A stretch of DNA of 64,000 bases from Shimia sp. Alg240-R146. Its GTDB lineage: Bacteria > Pseudomonadota > Alphaproteobacteria > Rhodobacterales > Rhodobacteraceae. A model generated the notes under the pieces. The model made no database searches. It saw only the letters and a program-made list of their open reading frames with translations, and had not been told where the DNA came from. Shown in pieces: positions 61,203-64,000 of this stretch. The stretch is from NCBI RefSeq assembly GCF_947331465.1, contig NZ_CAMZOK010000002.1, positions 434,001-498,000 of the forward strand, written 5' to 3'. Position numbers and translations under genes: made by a program. Within the stretch, counting starts at the first letter, position 1, and the number at the start of each line of letters is the position of its first letter.

Positions 61203-62846
61203 TTAGACGAGGCGAGAATTGTCTTTCGCAGCGCGCACGAAATCGCGGAACAGCGGGTGCGGGTCAAAAGGCTTGGATTTGAGCTCCGGGTGGAACTGTA
61301 CGCCGATGAACCACGGGTGATCTTCCCATTCCACGATCTCTGGCAGACGGCCGTCGGGGCTCATGCCGGTGAATTTCAGGCCGCACTCTTCGAGCTTTTC
61401 GCGGTATTTGATATCCACCTCATAGCGGTGACGGTGACGTTCCTCGATTGCCAGACCGCCATAGACATCCGCCACTTTGGAACCTTCAAGCAGGGTGGCG
61501 TCATAAGCACCCAAACGCATGGTGCCACCTTTATCGTCGGAGGTTTTGCGTTTGACTTTGGCGTTGCCCTGCACCCATTCCTTGAGGTGGTAGACCACAG
61601 GCTCAAAGCGGGTGTGGCCGGCCTCGTGGTCAAATTCCTCAGAGCCTGCGTCAGCAATACCAGCCTTGTTGCGGGCCGCTTCGATGACGGCCATTTGCAT
61701 GCCAAGGCAGATGCCGAGGTAGGGGATCTTGTGCTCGCGCGCATATTGTGCGGCTTTGATTTTGCCTTCGGTGCCGCGTTCGCCAAAGCCGCCGGGTACC
61801 AGAATGGCGTCATAGCCTTCCAGATAGGGTGCCGCGTCGCCTTTGTCGAAAACTTCGGCGTCGACCCAGCTGACGTTGACTTTGACGCGGTTGGCCATGC
61901 CACCGTGGGTCAGCGCTTCTTTGATGGACTTATATGCGTCCTCAAGCTGCGTGTACTTGCCAACGATGGCCACGTTCACGTTGCCATCTGTGTTGTGAAT
62001 GCGGTCGTTCACATCTTGCCAGACCGTCAGGTCAGGACGTGGGGCAGGGGCGATGCCAAAGGCATCCAGCACGGCCTGATCGAGTCCTTCGCGGTGATAG
62101 GCCAGCGGGGCCTCATAGATCGATTTCAAATCATAAGCGGCCACAACGTGCTCTTTGCGCACGTTACAAAACAACGCGATCTTGTTGCGTTCTTTTTCAG
62201 GAATCGGTTGCTCGGAGCGGCACACCAGAACGTCGGGCGCGATGCCGATGGATTGCAGTTCCTTGACGGAGTGTTGCGTCGGTTTGGTTTTGAGCTCACC
62301 GGAGGCCGCAAGGTATGGCAGCAGGGTCAGGTGCATAAAGATGCACTGCCCGCGCGGCTTGTCGTGAGAGAACTGACGGATCGCTTCAAAGAAGGGCAGA
62401 CCTTCGATGTCGCCAACGGTGCCGCCGATTTCACATAGCATGAAATCAACCTCGTCATCTCCGACATGCAGGAATTTTTTGATTTCGTTGGTGACATGCG
62501 GAACCACCTGAATGGTTTTCCCCAAATAGTCGCCGCGACGTTCGTTTTCCAGAACGTTGGAATAGATCCGGCCGGAAGACACGGAATCGGTATTTCGCGC
62601 AGGCACGCCGGTAAACCGTTCGTAGTGGCCAAGGTCGAGGTCGGTTTCCGCACCGTCATCGGTCACAAAGACTTCGCCGTGCTCAAACGGCGACATCGTG
62701 CCGGGATCAACGTTCAGATAAGGATCAAGTTTGCGCAGGCGCACAGTATAGCCCCGTGCCTGAAGCAATGCGCCCAATGCTGCTGACGCCAGACCTTTGC
62801 CCAGAGACGAAACAACCCCACCAGTAATGAAAATATAGCGTGCCAT
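61203..62846 (-). CDS. pyrG: CTP synthase
   Basis: Makes CTP from UTP, glutamine and ATP. The 547-residue protein from ATG 62846 begins [32 protein letters not shown] (the ATP-binding P-loop-like synthase domain) and has the GATase domain with [17 protein letters not shown] (catalytic cysteine) and [18 protein letters not shown] (His/Glu pair). The frame runs to 62921, but ATG 62846 is the canonical start. It lies upstream of nothing in this operon; secG precedes it on the same strand. Confidence 0.97.
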   Translation of the reverse strand: MARYIFITGGVVSSLGKGLASAALGALLQARGYTVRLRKLDPYLNVDPGTMSPFEHGEVFVTDDGAETDLDLGHYERFTGVPARNTDSVSSGRIYSNVLENERRGDYLGKTIQVVPHVTNEIKKFLHVGDDEVDFMLCEIGGTVGDIEGLPFFEAIRQFSHDKPRGQCIFMHLTLLPYLAASGELKTKPTQHSVKELQSIGIAPDVLVCRSEQPIPEKERNKIALFCNVRKEHVVAAYDLKSIYEAPLAYHREGLDQAVLDAFGIAPAPRPDLTVWQDVNDRIHNTDGNVNVAIVGKYTQLEDAYKSIKEALTHGGMANRVKVNVSWVDAEVFDKGDAAPYLEGYDAILVPGGFGERGTEGKIKAAQYAREHKIPYLGICLGMQMAVIEAARNKAGIADAGSEEFDHEAGHTRFEPVVYHLKEWVQGNAKVKRKTSDDKGGTMRLGAYDATLLEGSKVADVYGGLAIEERHRHRYEVDIKYREKLEECGLKFTGMSPDGRLPEIVEWEDHPWFIGVQFHPELKSKPFDPHPLFRDFVRAAKDNSRLV

Positions 62847-63033
62847 GCCTGCGGCATCTCCCGTGATTTTTAGACGTGCCTGTCGATGTATGAAGCGCCC
62901 GGAACAGAAGAATCTGACCATGCATCACGGGACTTGAGTAATAAAGGATTCGCAGCAATTTGGCAACCGGACCGCAAGATGCTGTTGCGGACGGCTTTGG
63001 TGCCTCAAGCTGTAGTGGATGCCCGCAGGGGGC

Positions 63034-63062
63034 AAAAAATCAAGCGGTCCCGAAGGACCGCT
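63034..63062 (-). terminator. Intrinsic terminator after secG
   Basis: On the minus strand AGCGGTCC-ttcg-GGACCGCT is followed by TGATTTTTTG. It lies 27 bp past the secG stop, separating secG from pyrG. Confidence 0.85.
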
Positions 63063-63088
63063 GAAAGAAGTTTAAGTCTGCTACCCGA

Positions 63089-63451
63089 TCAGTCGGCGCG
63101 TGGCACCAGCGGTGCGTCGCCTTCGGCCGGGGGCAGCAACGAGTCGCCGCCAGGCAGGGTTGTGTCGGTTTCTTCCGCCGCAGGAGCGGAGGTGCCAAGT
63201 CGGTCAAAAACCGAGCTCGAAGAAGAATTCTGAGCTGCAATCACGGTCAGAGCGACCGAGGTGCAGATGAACGCGGCTGCAAGCACCCAAGTGACTTTGC
63301 CAAGCGCGGTTGCCGCTGCGCGACCAGACATTGCGCCGCCGCCGCCACCGCTGCCCATACCAAGGCCGCCCCCTTCAGAGCGTTGCATCAGCACGACCCC
63401 GATCAGGGCCAAAGCGAGAAGAAGGTGGATGATGAGGACAACGTTTTCCAT
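63089..63451 (-). CDS. secG: Preprotein translocase subunit SecG
   Basis: The small accessory subunit of the SecYEG channel. The 120-residue protein has two membrane segments (VVLIIHLLLALALIGVVLMQ and TWVLAAAFICTSVALTVIAA) joined by the glycine-rich SEGGGLGMGSGGGGGAMSGRAAATAL loop, diagnostic of SecG. The acidic, proline-rich tail (DTTLPGGDSLLPPAEGDAPLVP) is common in alphaproteobacteria. secG upstream of pyrG is a frequent alphaproteobacterial order. Confidence 0.95.
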   Translation of the reverse strand: MENVVLIIHLLLALALIGVVLMQRSEGGGLGMGSGGGGGAMSGRAAATALGKVTWVLAAAFICTSVALTVIAAQNSSSSSVFDRLGTSAPAAEETDTTLPGGDSLLPPAEGDAPLVPRAD

Positions 63452-63603
63452 TGGGACCTGTCATGCGAGCGTTCAGATTGTTAGCGGGCTATGTAGGCAA
63501 GTTTTGCGCGGGGGGCAAGGATGTTTCCTGCGCATTTGTGACCGCGCCGCAATTGCCGGTCACGGGGTGGACATGGGGCACATGCCTCTGGCAGGGTCGC
63601 GCC

Positions 63604-64000
63604 ATGCCACATGACCATGACCACCCGCATTCCCATCTGCCTTCTGATCCCGCCCTGCGGGTGAAGGCACTTGAGACCATTCTTACCGACAAAGGGCTTG
63701 TTGATCCGGCCGCTTTGGACGAGATCATAGACACCTATCAGAACAGGATCGGGCCTAAAAACGGCGCGGCTGTTGTGGCCAAGATGTGGTCTGATCCGGC
63801 GTTTCGCGAAGAAATGCTGACCGATCCGATGCCGCGGCTCAAAGAAATGGGGCTCTATGGGCGGCAAGGTGAGCACATGGTGTTTGTCGAAAATACGCCT
63901 GAGATGCACAACCTCGTGGTTTGCACTTTGTGCAGTTGTTACCCGTGGCCGTTGCTGGGCATTCCGCCGGGCTGGTACAAATCAGACGCCTATCGGGCGC
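63604..64000 (+). CDS. nthA: Nitrile hydratase alpha subunit, cobalt-type (3' end cut by window)
   Basis: ATG 63604 opens a frame running off the right edge, 132 codons so far. It starts MPHDHDHPHSHLPSDPALRVKALETILTDKGLVDPAALDEIIDTYQNRIGPKNGA and reaches the metal-binding claw VVCTLCSCYPWPLLGIPPGWYKSDAYRA, with C107-T-L-C110-S-C112. The threonine in CTLCSC is typical of cobalt enzymes (iron types have serine there). Nitrile hydratase converts nitriles to amides; the close relative thiocyanate hydrolase gamma subunit cannot be excluded. The beta subunit gene should lie beyond the window. Confidence 0.93.
   Translation, partial: MPHDHDHPHSHLPSDPALRVKALETILTDKGLVDPAALDEIIDTYQNRIGPKNGAAVVAKMWSDPAFREEMLTDPMPRLKEMGLYGRQGEHMVFVENTPEMHNLVVCTLCSCYPWPLLGIPPGWYKSDAYRA

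Noticed and set aside
61071-62438. Long plus-strand open frame (455 codons) over pyrG
   Set aside because: Antisense shadow of pyrG, with no motif and no start support.

Overview
This 64 kb window is chromosomal DNA from an alphaproteobacterium of the order Rhodobacterales (Roseobacter/Paracoccaceae type). The evidence is the run ctaC-ctaB-ctaG-ctaE-surf1-thrC-M16 peptidase-GNAT, a Paracoccus-style PHA locus (phaZ divergent from phaC-phaP-phaR) with PhaR-type operators, high GC coding sequence (one counted 60-base stretch of parE is 65% G+C), and frequent GTG/TTG starts. I see no rRNA, tRNA, CRISPR array, prophage or insertion sequence. Most genes look like core chromosome, with a few accessory-looking insertions.

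Layout. 1-8.8 kb: 5' part of tldD (cut by the window edge), a perfect FNR-type box, then the cytochrome aa3 oxidase subunit II/III and assembly operon, followed by surf1, thrC, an M16 protease and an acetyltransferase. 9-15.7 kb: MBL-fold protein, FAD oxidase, apt, an unlisted 38-codon gene divergent from a small lysine-rich protein behind a perfect palindrome, LysE exporter, mtnP, and three small exported proteins or lipoproteins. 15.7-19.8 kb: a low-GC DUF2971 gene coupled to the end of parE, then DUF2218 and a solute-binding protein. 20-28.6 kb: exported alpha/beta hydrolase, PPK2-type kinase, DUF2461, MATE exporter, aspartate aminotransferase, XRE regulator, sdhE, MarR regulator. 28.7-33 kb: DUF1194, glyoxalase-like protein, thyA-folA, cold-shock protein, ArsC/Spx-like protein.

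33.0-35.6 kb is the most distinctive block: a bufferin-type RiPP operon (bufA1 precursor, MNIO/DUF692 enzyme bufB, DUF2063 partner bufC, DoxX membrane protein), probably for periplasmic copper handling, with a hairpin between precursor and enzyme genes. A Hint-domain protein and thrS follow. 39-43 kb: three alpha/beta hydrolases, a VOC protein and a luciferase-like monooxygenase. 43.1-47.6 kb: PHA cycle (phaZ, phaC, phasin, phaR). 47.6-57.3 kb, all on the minus strand: a polyamine/amino-acid nitrogen block with a complete polar amino-acid type ABC transporter, two glutamine-synthetase-family ligases, a PuuD-like amidohydrolase, a PuuB-like oxidase and a DegT-type aminotransferase. The two ligase units share an identical TTTGATCAAA palindrome just before their start codons. 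57.5-61 kb: PhnD-like protein, two paralogous TerB-like proteins, a frameshifted WYL regulator with a triple half-site operator divergent from an SRPBCC gene, and DUF1330. 61.2-64 kb: pyrG, secG and the start of a cobalt-type nitrile hydratase alpha subunit.

Many genes have clear intrinsic terminators. Several operons have an internal hairpin just after the first or most abundantly needed product (ctaC, ctaE, bufA1, the ABC binding protein), suggesting stoichiometry control by partial termination. Functions come from motifs and gene context read by eye; no database search was run.
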